Below are positions 42,993 through 52,004 of a stretch of DNA of 52,108 nt, piece after piece; within the stretch, counting starts at the first letter, position 1; the number at the start of each line of letters is the position of its first letter. The stretch covers positions 1-52,108 of the forward strand of contig NZ_JACHXP010000024.1 in NCBI RefSeq assembly GCF_014192215.1, read 5' to 3'. The notes below the pieces were generated by a model that saw only the letters and a list, made by a program, of their open reading frames with translations, ran no database searches and had not been told where the DNA came from. A program made the translations under genes and the position numbers. The DNA comes from Halomonas cerina (GTDB lineage Bacteria > Pseudomonadota > Gammaproteobacteria > Pseudomonadales > Halomonadaceae).

Positions 42993-44132
42993 TCACCGCG
43001 GCACCGACTGACGTGCAATGATGTTCTTCATGATCTGTGCCGTGCCATCGCCGATCTGCAGGCCCATCACGTCACGCAGGCGCTGGGCGAAGGGCAGGTC
43101 CTCGCCGTAGCCGGTGTGGCCGTGGGCCAGCAGGCACTGCTTGACGACATCGAAGGCCAGTTTGGGGCCCCACCACTTGCACATGGCCGCTTCCGTGGTG
43201 TGAGGCCGGTCGTGGTCCTTCAGCCACAGGGCGTAGTAGCACTGCAGGCGAGCGGCCTGGACGAACGTCTGGTATTCGGCCAGGGGGTGGGTCAATCCCT
43301 GGAAGGCCGCCAGCGGCTGGCCGAAGGCCTCGCGCTCGGTGAGCCACTGCCAGGTCTCGTCCAGCGACTGCTGGGCCACCGCCAGGCACTGCAGGCCGAT
43401 CAGCGCGCGGCTGTAGTCGAAGCCTTGCATGACCTGCTTGAAGCCCTGTCCTTCGTCGCCCAGCATGTGATCCGCCGGCACCGCCACATTGTCGAAGAAA
43501 ATCGAGCCGCGGCCAATGGCCTGTTGCCCTGAATCCTCGAAACGGCTGGTGGTGATGCCGTCCAGGTCCATGGGCACCAGGAAGGCGCTGATGCCGCCGG
43601 CGCGCTGTTCCTGGCTGCCGGTACGCGCGAACACCACCGCCACGTCGGACTGGTCGGCCATGGAGATGGAGGTCTTCTCGCCGTTGAGCACGAAGTGCTC
43701 GCCCTGACGGCTGGCCTTGAGCTTGAGGTTGGCGGCGTCACTGCCGCCGTGGGGCTCGGTCAGGGCGATGCAGCAGATCTTCTGCCCGGCAGTGATGCCG
43801 GAAAGCCACTCCTGGGCCAGCTCGGGGCGTGCATGGTGGGCGATGATCTGGCCATTGAGCGAGGCCAGCAGCGGCAGGTAGCCGACGTTGAAGTCGCCGC
43901 GGGCGATTTCCTCGATGATCACGCCGCTGGTCACGCAGTCCAGGCCGCTGCCGCCGAATTCCTCCGGCAGTTCGCCGCCCAGGCAGCCCATCTCGCCGAG
44001 CATCTCGACGATCTCGCGCTCGATGCGGCCGTCCGTCTCGCGCTGCCGGTAGCGGGGGGCCAGCAGGTCGGCGGACAGCTTGGCCACGCTCTCGCGGATG
44101 GCATCCTGTTGTTCGGTAAAGGCAAAGTTCAT
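42993..44132 (-). CDS. aliB: Acyl-CoA dehydrogenase, cyclohexanecarboxyl-CoA dehydrogenase-like
   Basis: 379 residues from the ATG at 44132 (MNFAFTEQQ); an ATG four codons earlier is possible. Acyl-CoA dehydrogenase blocks are visible: CCIALTEPHGGSDAANLK, GEKTSISMADQSDV and YSRALIGLQCLAVAQQS, with GHTGYGEDLPFAQRLRD near the end. Within the BadR/BadI/BadH/AliA-like neighbourhood the likely role is AliB: oxidation of cyclohexanecarboxyl-CoA to cyclohex-1-enecarboxyl-CoA with ETF as acceptor. The general family assignment is firm; the substrate rests on context. Confidence 0.8.
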   Translation of the reverse strand: MNFAFTEQQDAIRESVAKLSADLLAPRYRQRETDGRIEREIVEMLGEMGCLGGELPEEFGGSGLDCVTSGVIIEEIARGDFNVGYLPLLASLNGQIIAHHARPELAQEWLSGITAGQKICCIALTEPHGGSDAANLKLKASRQGEHFVLNGEKTSISMADQSDVAVVFARTGSQEQRAGGISAFLVPMDLDGITTSRFEDSGQQAIGRGSIFFDNVAVPADHMLGDEGQGFKQVMQGFDYSRALIGLQCLAVAQQSLDETWQWLTEREAFGQPLAAFQGLTHPLAEYQTFVQAARLQCYYALWLKDHDRPHTTEAAMCKWWGPKLAFDVVKQCLLAHGHTGYGEDLPFAQRLRDVMGLQIGDGTAQIMKNIIARQSVPR

Positions 44133-44202
44133 GGCTGTCTTCATCCTCTCGGGGGGCCGCCGGTTCGCCGAACCGGCGGCTTGCGTCAACGCCGAACCGG
44201 CA

Positions 44203-44988
44203 TCACTTGTTGTAATACTTGCGAAACTCCGGCTTGCGCTTCTCCTTGAAGGCCGCCACGCCCTCCTTCGATTCCTCGGTGTCGTAGTAGAGGCTCAGGG
44301 CCTGCATGCCCAGTGCCCCGATGCCGGCGATGTTCTCGCTGTCGGCATTGAAGGAGCGCTTGGCGATGGAGAGCGCGGTGGGGCTCTTCTCGAGGATCTC
44401 GTCGCACCACTTGCGCACTTCCTCGTCGAGTTGCTCCGGCGGCACCACGGCGTTGACCAGCCCCCAGTCCATGGCCTGCTGGGCGGTGTACTTACGGCAC
44501 AGGTACCAGATCTCCCGGGCGCGCTTCTCGCCGACGACTCGGGCGAGGTAGGCGGTGCCGAAGCCGGGGTCCACCGACCCCACCTTGGGACCCACCTGGC
44601 CGAAGATGGCGGTCTCGGCGGCGATGGACAGATCGCACACCACGTGCAGCACATGGCCGCCACCGATGGCGAAGCCGTTGACCCGGGCGATGACCGGCTT
44701 GGGCACCTGGCGGATCAGGGTCTGCAGCTCCTCGACCGGCAGGCCGATAATGCCGCGACCGTCGTACTGCCCCTCGTGGGCGCCCTGGTCACCGCCGGTG
44801 CAGAAGGCCTTGTCGCCGGCCCCGGTGAGCACGATCACGCCGATCGACTTGTCCCAGCCGGCGCGGTTGAAGGCATCGAGCAGCTCCATGCAGGTCTGGC
44901 CGCGGAAGGCGTTGTAGCGGTCCGGACGGTTGATGGTGATGGTGGCAACACCGTCGGTGACGTCATAGAGGATATCTTCGTAGTTCAT
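44203..44988 (-). CDS. badI: 2-ketocyclohexanecarboxyl-CoA hydrolase
   Basis: 261 residues from the ATG at 44988, with AGGAG upstream. It is a MenB-like crotonase whose sequence follows R. palustris BadI closely as I remember it: NRPDRYNAFRGQTCMELLDA, AFCTGGDQGAHEGQYDGRG, FGQVGPKVGSVDPGFGTA and the C-terminus EKRKPEFRKY. BadI opens the ring of 2-ketocyclohexanecarboxyl-CoA with water to give pimeloyl-CoA. It lies between the badH- and aliB-like genes on one strand. A plain 1,4-dihydroxynaphthoyl-CoA synthase is the main alternative, but the neighbours argue against it. Confidence 0.88.
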   Translation of the reverse strand: MNYEDILYDVTDGVATITINRPDRYNAFRGQTCMELLDAFNRAGWDKSIGVIVLTGAGDKAFCTGGDQGAHEGQYDGRGIIGLPVEELQTLIRQVPKPVIARVNGFAIGGGHVLHVVCDLSIAAETAIFGQVGPKVGSVDPGFGTAYLARVVGEKRAREIWYLCRKYTAQQAMDWGLVNAVVPPEQLDEEVRKWCDEILEKSPTALSIAKRSFNADSENIAGIGALGMQALSLYYDTEESKEGVAAFKEKRKPEFRKYYNK

Positions 44989-45034
44989 CTTGGAGCTCCT
45001 GGGTTTCAAGACTGAGAGTGAGGTAGCAAGTGGC

Positions 45035-45802
45035 TTAGCCGGCCATGGTCAGGCCGCCGGACACACTGACCACCTGGCCGGTGATGAAGCTGGCCTCGTC
45101 GCTGGCGAGCAGGGTGATGATGCCGGGGTAGTCCTCAGGCTGGCCGATGCGGCGCATGGGCACGGCGTTGCGGAAGGCTTCCAGCAGCTTCTCCGGGTCG
45201 CGGGCGGTATCCGCCACACCCTTGAGCAGCGCGGTATCGGTGGGGCCGGGGCAGACCACGTTGAGGGTGACGTTCTTGCTGGCGAGCTCGCGGGCCAGGG
45301 TCTTGCTCAGGCCGATCAGGCCGGCCTTGCACGCAGCGTAGACGGCCTCGCCGGAGGAGCCGACCCGGGCGGCGTCGGAGGCGATGTTGATCACCCGGCC
45401 GCCGCCGGCCTCGACCATCTTCGGCAGCACCACGTGGTGCATGTTGAGCGCACCCGTCAGGTTGACGGCGATCAGCGACTCCCACATGGCCGGCTCGGTC
45501 TTGAGGAACGGCATGAAGCGGTCATAGCCGGCGTTGTTGACCAGCACCGTAGGCGTGCCCAGATCCTGCTCGATGCTCGCCACGGTGGAAACGATGGCGT
45601 CGTAGTCGGTGATATCGGCGGCATAGGCTTTTGCCTGGCCGTCGGTGGCGCTAATGGCGTCCACGGTGGCCTGAGCCGCCTGCTCGTCGCGGTCGAGCAC
45701 TGCCACCTTGGCGCCATGTTCGGCGAAGCGCTGGCACACCGCACGGCCGATACCGCCGCCGCCGCCGGTCACGATAACGGTCCTTCCATTCAATCCTTTC
45801 AT
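45035..45802 (-). CDS. badH: 2-hydroxycyclohexanecarboxyl-CoA dehydrogenase
   Basis: 255 residues from the ATG at 45802 (GGAG upstream). SDR with TGGGGGIGRA, NNAG, Tyr/Lys in AVYAACKAGL, and a family-specific INIASDAARVGSSGEAVYAA and GPTDTALL shared with R. palustris BadH. The C-terminus FITGQVVSVSGGLTMAG is also BadH-like. It should oxidise 2-hydroxycyclohexanecarboxyl-CoA to the 2-keto compound with NAD, just before the BadI step. FabG-like enzymes are an alternative, but the adjacent badI homologue makes BadH the better call. Confidence 0.86.
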   Translation of the reverse strand: MKGLNGRTVIVTGGGGGIGRAVCQRFAEHGAKVAVLDRDEQAAQATVDAISATDGQAKAYAADITDYDAIVSTVASIEQDLGTPTVLVNNAGYDRFMPFLKTEPAMWESLIAVNLTGALNMHHVVLPKMVEAGGGRVINIASDAARVGSSGEAVYAACKAGLIGLSKTLARELASKNVTLNVVCPGPTDTALLKGVADTARDPEKLLEAFRNAVPMRRIGQPEDYPGIITLLASDEASFITGQVVSVSGGLTMAG

Positions 45803-45860
45803 TGTTGTCTCCACTCTGCTGGGGATGTCTTGAGGTCGTGTCGTCTGCTGAAGCGGTGCC

Positions 45861-47513
45861 TCAGCGGTTCGGGGTGTTCTGCTTGGCCTGCTCACGCAGC
45901 TTGAACTTCTGGATCTTGCCGGAGGGGGTGCGCGGCAGTTCGTCGAGCACCTCCAGGAACTCCGGGTGGTACTGGCGGGTCACCTTGCGCTCGGTCAGGA
46001 AGGCGCAGACTTCCTCGAGGGTCAGCGATTCCTCGCCCTCCTTGAGGGTCACGTAGGCGCATAGCCGCTCGCCGAGGCGTTCGTCGGGCTTGCCCACCAG
46101 GGCCAGGGTCTGGATCTTGGGGTGCTGATAGAGGGTGTTCTCGATGTCGACAATGGGGATGTTCTCCCCGCCGCGGATCACCACGTCCTTGGAGCGCCCG
46201 GTGATACGCACATAGCCTTGCTCATCCAGGCGTGCCAGGTCGCCGGTGGGGAACCAGCCCTCGTCATCCACGCCGTAGAGTTCGGGCTGCTTGAAGTAGC
46301 CGACGAACAGGCTGGCGCCGCGCATGTAGAGCGGTCCTTCCTGGCCGGCCGGCAGTGGGCTGCCCTCCATGTCGGTGACCTTGAGCTCCACATAGGGCAG
46401 CGGCACGCCGTCGGTATGCACGGCCCGCTCGGGGTCGTCGTCGGGCAGGGTGGTGGTCACCGCGCCGTTCTCGGTCATGCCCCAGGCGGAGAGAATCCGG
46501 GTCGGCAGGTGCTTCGCGGCCTTCTCCACCAGGGGGCTGGGAATCGGGGCGCCGGCACACAGGAAGCGCGTCAGCGACTGCAGATCCGGACCGTGGTCGA
46601 GGGCCTGTTCGGCAATATCGGCCAGGAAGGGGGTCGAGCCGAGCATCAGGCTGGGCTGCTCGGTGCGAATGATGCGCGTCGCTTCTTCGGGCTTCCAGGT
46701 GTCCTGCAGCACCGCCGTAGCCTTGAGGTAGACAGGCAGCATCAGGCCGTAGAGGAACCCCAACTGGTGCGCCAGCGGGGAGGGCATGAAGGTCGTGTCG
46801 CTCTCCTTCAGCCCTAGTCGCTCGGCGAAGGGGCGGATATTGCTGAACAGGGTGTTGGAGGTGTGCATCACGCCCTTGGGCTTGCCGGTGGTGCCGGAGG
46901 TATAGAGGATCTGCACCACGTCGTCGCCCGACAGGCGGCGCGACTCGAACAGGGCGGCGGTATCGGTCTCCTCTTCCCAGGCACGTGCCAGCAGCACCTT
47001 CTCGAAGCTGTCCTCGCCCTCGCTGTCGATGACCAGCACATGCTGAAGGGTGGGAAGCTCGTCTTTCAGGCCGTGGGCCATGGCGGCGTGGTCGAAGCCG
47101 CGGAAGGTCCGGGGAACCACCAGCACCTTGCTTTCGGCCAGGCCGAGCATGAACGCTAGTTCGTGCTCGCGGAAGATCGGCATCAGCGGGTTGAGCACCG
47201 CGCCGATGCGCACGCAGGCCAGGTGCAGGGCGGTCATCTGCCACCAGTTGGGTAGCTGGCAGGAGACCACGTCGCCTTTCTCTACGCCGAGTCCGGCGAG
47301 GCCTGCCGCCATGCGGGTGACCCTGTCACTCAGCTCCTGATAGCTGAGTTCGGCGCGGCTACCCTCGGCCATCTGGTAGGTGATGATGGCGGCGCGATCG
47401 CCGCCGGAGGCCACCGCCTCGTCCAGGTAGTCGGTAATGGTTTGGTCATTCCAGGCCCCCGCCTCGACCATGGCGTTTCTGCGCTCTGGCGTCAGGTTTG
47501 TCTCGATAGCCAT
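45861..47513 (-). CDS. aliA: Cyclohexanecarboxylate-CoA ligase-like AMP-forming acyl-CoA synthetase
   Basis: 550 residues from the ATG at 47513 (AGGAG upstream). Adenylate-forming enzyme motifs are complete: LYTSGTTGKPKGVMHT (P-loop), SAWGMTENGAVTTTLP, GWFPTGDLARLDEQGYV, GRSKDVVIRGGENI and the catalytic Lys in PRTPSGKIQKFKL. It is the first gene of the minus-strand series and would activate the free alicyclic acid to its CoA thioester. Substrate inferred from neighbours; medium-chain acids or benzoates cannot be excluded. Confidence 0.83.
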   Translation of the reverse strand: MAIETNLTPERRNAMVEAGAWNDQTITDYLDEAVASGGDRAAIITYQMAEGSRAELSYQELSDRVTRMAAGLAGLGVEKGDVVSCQLPNWWQMTALHLACVRIGAVLNPLMPIFREHELAFMLGLAESKVLVVPRTFRGFDHAAMAHGLKDELPTLQHVLVIDSEGEDSFEKVLLARAWEEETDTAALFESRRLSGDDVVQILYTSGTTGKPKGVMHTSNTLFSNIRPFAERLGLKESDTTFMPSPLAHQLGFLYGLMLPVYLKATAVLQDTWKPEEATRIIRTEQPSLMLGSTPFLADIAEQALDHGPDLQSLTRFLCAGAPIPSPLVEKAAKHLPTRILSAWGMTENGAVTTTLPDDDPERAVHTDGVPLPYVELKVTDMEGSPLPAGQEGPLYMRGASLFVGYFKQPELYGVDDEGWFPTGDLARLDEQGYVRITGRSKDVVIRGGENIPIVDIENTLYQHPKIQTLALVGKPDERLGERLCAYVTLKEGEESLTLEEVCAFLTERKVTRQYHPEFLEVLDELPRTPSGKIQKFKLREQAKQNTPNR

Positions 47514-47614
47514 ACAAGCTCCTGAATGTGCGTTGTTGTTGGGGTGCGTGGCGTGGTAGCTGGCATCGCCGTTGTCGTGCACCTGTTGAGAAAGCTAGGC
47601 CAGGCCAAAAATTA

Positions 47615-47630
47615 TGTCAACTACTTGTCT
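47615..47630 (-). promoter_or_regulatory. MarR-type operator, aliA-proximal copy
   Basis: On the minus strand the 16 bases read AGACAAGTAGTTGACA, matching the dyad at 47691-47706 at 14 positions. It lies about 100 bases before the aliA start codon in an AT-rich promoter region. Confidence 0.6.
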
Positions 47631-47690
47631 TTTTTTATTTGTGAGTCTAGGCTCAAATGCAAGAAGATAGGCAAGACTTGGCCATGTTGA

Positions 47691-47706
47691 TGACAAGTAG
47701 TTGTCA
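47691..47706 (+). promoter_or_regulatory. MarR-type operator, pim-proximal copy
   Basis: TGACAA-GTAG-TTGTCA is a perfect 6-4-6 inverted repeat, 75 bases before the first gene of the plus-strand operon. Two near-identical copies, 76 bases apart, in a divergent promoter suggest that one regulator, probably the MarR-type protein encoded at 42424-42903, controls both operons. Confidence 0.65.
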
Positions 47707-47781
47707 TGAAAGGGCGATCGGCCTGCTGGTTACCGCTGAACACGACTCGGCTGAACACAACAATTCCGGAGAGAACATGCC

Positions 47782-48210
47782 ATGAACCACGCCGTGACCC
47801 TGACTCGCAACGGCAACTGCGGCCTGATCGATCGCACCGCTCCGGCGACTACACCGGAAGACGACAGGCAGACGCTGGGCGAGGCGCTGGCCGCCGGAGG
47901 GGCGCGCCGCACCCGAGAGCTGCCGATCCAGGCCGAAGCCGCCGATCCCCGTGCCTGGCTGGCCCAGCGGCGCCACGCCCTTCCGGCCAGCGAAGTGGAG
48001 GAGCCGGCCCCCGTCAGGGTCATCGAGGCGCTCGAGGCAGCACTCCTCGAGCCCTTCGACGCGGCGCTTGCCCGCGAGCGCGCGCTGTTCGTGGCCTGTC
48101 GCGACTCGCCCCAGCGTCAGGCCAAGGTGGAGGCCTTTCTGGCCCGCAAGCATGACAGGGCCCGCCCGAACGGGGCGCGCCACGACGACTCTCGAGGGAG
48201 CACAGCATGA
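47782..48210 (+). pseudogene. Internally deleted crotonase/3-hydroxyacyl-CoA dehydrogenase-like gene
   Basis: 142 codons from an ATG with GGAGA upstream. Residues 1-40 resemble the first strand of a FadJ/PimF-type multifunctional enzyme (VTLTRNGNCGLID, then a LGEALAA helix). Residues 42-130 resemble the linker that follows the crotonase domain in such enzymes: RRTRELPI, then ALLEPFDAALARERALF. The crotonase core and the two dehydrogenase domains are absent, so it cannot catalyse hydration or dehydrogenation. The frame is intact and its stop overlaps the pimC start (ATGA), so the short product may still be translated and couple pimC expression. A novel small protein is the alternative. Confidence 0.55.
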
Positions 48211-49403
48211 AGATCCGATTCAGCGACGAGGAACTGGCCTTTCGCGATGAGGTGAGGGCCTTCCTCAAGGCCGAACTGCCCGATGACATCGCCGCCAAGG
48301 TGCGCCTTGGCAAGAAGCTTTCCAAGGAGGACCACCAGCGCTGGCAGGCGATCCTCAACCGCCGCGGCTGGTATGCCGCCAACTGGCCGGTCGAATATGG
48401 CGGCACCGGCTGGAGCGTGGTGGAGAAGCATATCTTCGAGGAGGAGTGTGCGGCTCACGGGGCGCCGCGGCTGATCTCCTTCGGCGTCAACATGGTCGCA
48501 CCGGTGATCATCAAGTTCGGCACCCCGCAGCAGAAGGCGTATTACTTGCCGCGCATCCTTGACGGCACCGACTGGTGGTGCCAGGGCTATTCCGAGCCGG
48601 GGGCCGGCTCCGACCTGGCCGCCGTGAAGACCCGGGCGGTGCGCGAGCGCGATCACTACATCGTCAACGGCCAGAAGACCTGGACCACCCTGGGCCAGCA
48701 CGCCAACCGCATCTTCTGTCTGGTGCGCACCGACCCCGAGGCCAAGCCCCAGGCCGGCATCTCCTTCCTGCTGATCGACATGGACACCCCGGGGATCTCG
48801 GTGCAGCCGATCATCACTCTGGATGGGGCCCACGAGGTCAACGAGGTGTTCTTCGACAACGTCCGCGTCCCGGTGGAGAACCTGGTGGGCAAGGAGAACG
48901 ATGGCTGGACCTGCGCCAAGTACTTGCTGACCCATGAGCGTACCGGCCAGGCGGGGGTCGGCATCTCTAAGGCCGCGCTGGCCCACCTCAAGGCCATCGC
49001 CTCCCGCGAGGTGATCGACGGCCGCCCGGCCCTGGAAGACCCGCTGCTGCGTCAGCGCATCGCCGAGGTGGAGATGCGCCTGATGGCGGTGGAGATGAGT
49101 ACCCTGCGCATCCTGGCCCGGGCCCAGGCCGGTGGGGTACCCGGCGCCGAGAGCTCGATTCTCAAGATCACCGGCTCCGAGATTCGCCAGGCGATCAGCG
49201 ACCTGGCCCGTCGGGTGCTGGGGCCCCACGCCCTGCCATTCCTGGCCGACGAGATGGCGCTCGAGCATGACGGCGAGCCGCTGCATGCCGATTACAGCGT
49301 CACCCCGGCCGCCCACTACTTCAACCTGCGCAAGCTGTCGATCTACGGCGGCTCCAACGAGATCCAGAAGAACATCCTGGCGAAGGCCCAGCTGGGCTTA
49401 TAG
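48207..49403 (+). CDS. pimC: Acyl-CoA dehydrogenase, pimeloyl-CoA dehydrogenase large subunit type
   Basis: 398 residues, preceded by GGGAG. Acyl-CoA dehydrogenase with WWCQGYSEPGAGSDLAAVKT, VNGQKTWTTLGQHAN and a C-terminal LRKLSIYGGSNEIQKNILAK. The pattern is that of PimC, which forms a heteromeric enzyme with PimD. It is followed after nine bases by the pimD-like gene, the order known from R. palustris. Proposed role: first oxidation step of pimeloyl-CoA or other dicarboxylyl-CoA beta-oxidation, electrons to ETF. Confidence 0.85.
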   Translation: MKIRFSDEELAFRDEVRAFLKAELPDDIAAKVRLGKKLSKEDHQRWQAILNRRGWYAANWPVEYGGTGWSVVEKHIFEEECAAHGAPRLISFGVNMVAPVIIKFGTPQQKAYYLPRILDGTDWWCQGYSEPGAGSDLAAVKTRAVRERDHYIVNGQKTWTTLGQHANRIFCLVRTDPEAKPQAGISFLLIDMDTPGISVQPIITLDGAHEVNEVFFDNVRVPVENLVGKENDGWTCAKYLLTHERTGQAGVGISKAALAHLKAIASREVIDGRPALEDPLLRQRIAEVEMRLMAVEMSTLRILARAQAGGVPGAESSILKITGSEIRQAISDLARRVLGPHALPFLADEMALEHDGEPLHADYSVTPAAHYFNLRKLSIYGGSNEIQKNILAKAQLGL

Positions 49404-49412
49404 GAGGCCACC

Positions 49413-50555
49413 ATGGACTTTTCACTCAGTGACGAGCAGCAGATGCTGCAGGACATGCTGGCCAGGCTGGTCAGGGAACACTACACCTTCGAGCACCGCG
49501 ATCAGGTGCAGCGCAGCGAGCCGGGCTTCAGCGAGGCCTTCCAGGGCCAGCTGGCCGAGCTCGGGGTGCTGGCGGTGCCCATCGACGAGGCTCACGGCGG
49601 CATGGGCGGCAGTGGCGTCGATCACCTGGTGGTGATGCAGGAGCTGGGCCGCGGGCTCTGCCTGGAGCCCTTCCTGGAGTCCCAGCTGCTGGGCGGCGGG
49701 CTGGTGCAGGCGCTGGGCAGCGATGCCCAGCGCGAGGCGCTGCTGCCGGCGCTGGCTGCCGGAGAGCTGCGCCTGGCGGTGGCCACCGAGGAGCCGCGTA
49801 CCCACTACTGCTCCGCGTGGACCGAGACCCGCGCCGAGCGAGTGACCGACGGCTGGCGTCTGTCGGGCCGCAAGTCGGTGGTGATCGGTGGCCAGGCCGC
49901 CCATCGCATCTTGGTGGTGGCGCGCACCGCGGGGGAGCCCGGCGAATGTGACGGCCTCTCGCTGTTTGTGGTCGACCCCGCCGCGGACGGCGTGCAGCGC
50001 CGCGCCTACCCCACCATGGCGGGGCCCTGGGCCTGCGACCTGACCCTCGATGGCGTGACGCTGGCCGACGATGCCCTGCTGGGCGACGCCGGTGAGGCCT
50101 TCGAGGCGCTGGACCATCAGCGGGGACGCGCCATGGCGGCCCAGTGTGCCGAGGCGGTGGGCAGCATGCAGCAGGCCTGTGAGCTGACCCTGGAGTACCT
50201 CAAGACCCGCGAGCAGTTCGGCAAGCCGATCGGCCGCTTCCAGGTGCTCCAGCACCGCATGGTGGACATGACCACCGAGCTGGAGCTGGCCACCTCCATG
50301 GCGATCCTCGCCGCTTGCGTGGCCGACGAGCCGGCAAGCGTCGAGCGCAGCCGCCAGCTGATCGCCGCCCAGCACGTGGTCAAGCGCGCCGCCCAGTTCA
50401 TCGCCGAGCAGGCGATCCAGCTCCACGGTGGTATCGGCATGACCTGGGAGTACAGCCTCGCCCACCATGCCCGCCACCTGGTGATGCTCGGCCATCGCTT
50501 CGGCGATGACGACCATCACCTCAAGGCCTATGCCGACCTCCTCGAGGCCAGCTGA
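49413..50555 (+). CDS. pimD: Acyl-CoA dehydrogenase, pimeloyl-CoA dehydrogenase small subunit type
   Basis: 380 residues, preceded by GGAGG. Typical small-subunit style: [60 protein letters not shown] and a C-terminal [19 protein letters not shown]. The conserved middle TEPxGGSD block of ordinary acyl-CoA dehydrogenases is altered ([19 protein letters not shown]), as is common in partner subunits. It is probably inactive or incomplete without PimC. Confidence 0.85.
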   Translation: MDFSLSDEQQMLQDMLARLVREHYTFEHRDQVQRSEPGFSEAFQGQLAELGVLAVPIDEAHGGMGGSGVDHLVVMQELGRGLCLEPFLESQLLGGGLVQALGSDAQREALLPALAAGELRLAVATEEPRTHYCSAWTETRAERVTDGWRLSGRKSVVIGGQAAHRILVVARTAGEPGECDGLSLFVVDPAADGVQRRAYPTMAGPWACDLTLDGVTLADDALLGDAGEAFEALDHQRGRAMAAQCAEAVGSMQQACELTLEYLKTREQFGKPIGRFQVLQHRMVDMTTELELATSMAILAACVADEPASVERSRQLIAAQHVVKRAAQFIAEQAIQLHGGIGMTWEYSLAHHARHLVMLGHRFGDDDHHLKAYADLLEAS

Positions 50556-50596
50556 AAAACGACAGCCCCATAACGACAAGCACAGGAACCTTCGAC

Positions 50597-51778
50597 ATGT
50601 CCCAGATGCCCGCTTTCCATTGGCAAGACCCGCTGCTGCTCGATCAGCAGCTCAGCGACGAAGAGCGCATGGTGCAGCAGAGCGCCGCCCAGTTCGCCGC
50701 CGACAAGCTCGCGCCCCGCGTGCTGGAGGCCTTCCGTCATGAGCAGACCGACCCGGCGATCTTCCGCGAGATGGGCGAGACCGGCCTGCTGGGCGCCACC
50801 ATTCCCGAGGAATACGGCGGTAGCGGCCTCAACTACGTCTGCTACGGGCTGATTGCCCGCGAAGTCGAGCGCGTCGATTCCGGCTACCGCTCGATGATGA
50901 GCGTGCAGTCCTCGCTGGTAATGGTGCCGATCAATGAATTCGGCACCGAGGCGACCAAACAGAAGTACCTGCCCAAACTGGCCAGCGGCGAGTGGATCGG
51001 CTGCTTCGGCCTCACCGAGCCCAATCACGGCTCCGACCCCGGCTCGATGGTGACCCGCGCCCGCCGGGTCGAGGGCGGCTGGCGCCTGACCGGCAGCAAG
51101 ACCTGGATCACCAACAGCCCCATCGCCGATGTCTTCGTGGTGTGGGCCAAGGATGACGAGGGCGATATCCGCGGCTTCGTGCTGGAGAAGGGCTGGGAGG
51201 GCCTCTCCGCGCCCGTCATCCATGGCAAGGTCGGGCTGCGCGCCTCGATCACCGGCGAGATCGTCCTGGACGACGTCTTCGTGCCCGAGGAGAACCGCTT
51301 CCCCGAGGTACGCGGCCTCAAGGGCCCCTTCACCTGCCTCAATTCGGCCCGCTACGGCATCAGTTGGGGCGCGCTGGGGGCCGCCGAGGACTGCTGGCAC
51401 ACCGCCCGCCAGTACACCCTGGACCGCCACCAGTTCGGCCGACCGCTGGCCGCCAACCAGCTGATCCAGAAGAAGCTGGCCGACATGCAGACCGATATCT
51501 GCCTGGCCCTGCAGGGCTGCCTGCGCCTGGGGCGCATGAAGGACGAGGGCATCGCCGCCTCGGAGATCACCTCGATCATGAAGCGCAACAGCTGCGGCAA
51601 GGCGCTGGATATCGCGCGGCTGGCCCGCGACATGCTGGGCGGCAACGGCATCAGCGACGAGTTCGGGGTGGCCCGCCATCTGGTCAACCTCGAGGTGGTG
51701 AACACCTACGAGGGCACCCATGACGTCCACGCCCTGATCCTCGGTCGGGCGCAGACCGGCATCCAGGCCTTCTGTTAG
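50597..51778 (+). CDS. gcdH: Glutaryl-CoA dehydrogenase
   Basis: 393 residues, the family's usual length. [14 protein letters not shown] carries the Arg that binds the glutaryl carboxylate, [16 protein letters not shown] and [20 protein letters not shown] are the flavin/substrate blocks, and [16 protein letters not shown] contains the catalytic Glu. It converts glutaryl-CoA to crotonyl-CoA and CO2. Behind pimCD it completes breakdown of pimeloyl-CoA, whose beta-oxidation yields glutaryl-CoA. Confidence 0.95.
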   Translation: MSQMPAFHWQDPLLLDQQLSDEERMVQQSAAQFAADKLAPRVLEAFRHEQTDPAIFREMGETGLLGATIPEEYGGSGLNYVCYGLIAREVERVDSGYRSMMSVQSSLVMVPINEFGTEATKQKYLPKLASGEWIGCFGLTEPNHGSDPGSMVTRARRVEGGWRLTGSKTWITNSPIADVFVVWAKDDEGDIRGFVLEKGWEGLSAPVIHGKVGLRASITGEIVLDDVFVPEENRFPEVRGLKGPFTCLNSARYGISWGALGAAEDCWHTARQYTLDRHQFGRPLAANQLIQKKLADMQTDICLALQGCLRLGRMKDEGIAASEITSIMKRNSCGKALDIARLARDMLGGNGISDEFGVARHLVNLEVVNTYEGTHDVHALILGRAQTGIQAFC

Positions 51779-51819
51779 GCGCTTTTCATCCAGCAGCTGA
51801 GCCGATCGTCCTTAAGCTC

Positions 51820-51965
51820 ATTGCCAAGCGCTCACTCGGTGGGCGCCGGGGGCAAGGTGAAGCGAGGGTCCTTTGCCATGGATGGCAAAGGTAGCGCCCA
51901 GGGAGGGGTTCACAGCGCCCTCGCGAAGGCTTGCCGACGGAAAAGCCCACCGATTGTGGAAGGCG
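51820..51965. repeat. Probable extragenic repeat between gcdH and etfB
   Basis: The 226-base gap holds no convincing gene. It contains the hairpin TTTGCCAT-gg-ATGGCAAA (51873-51890 region) followed by AGCGCCCAGGGA and a GCGCCCTCGCGAAGGC block. This pattern resembles an extragenic repeat I have seen in Halomonas-type genomes, from memory only. An open frame on the minus strand across it looks like a by-product. Confidence 0.4.
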
Positions 51966-52004
51966 CTGTTAGTGGCAACAACACAAGGTAAGGGGAGAGC
52001 ACCC

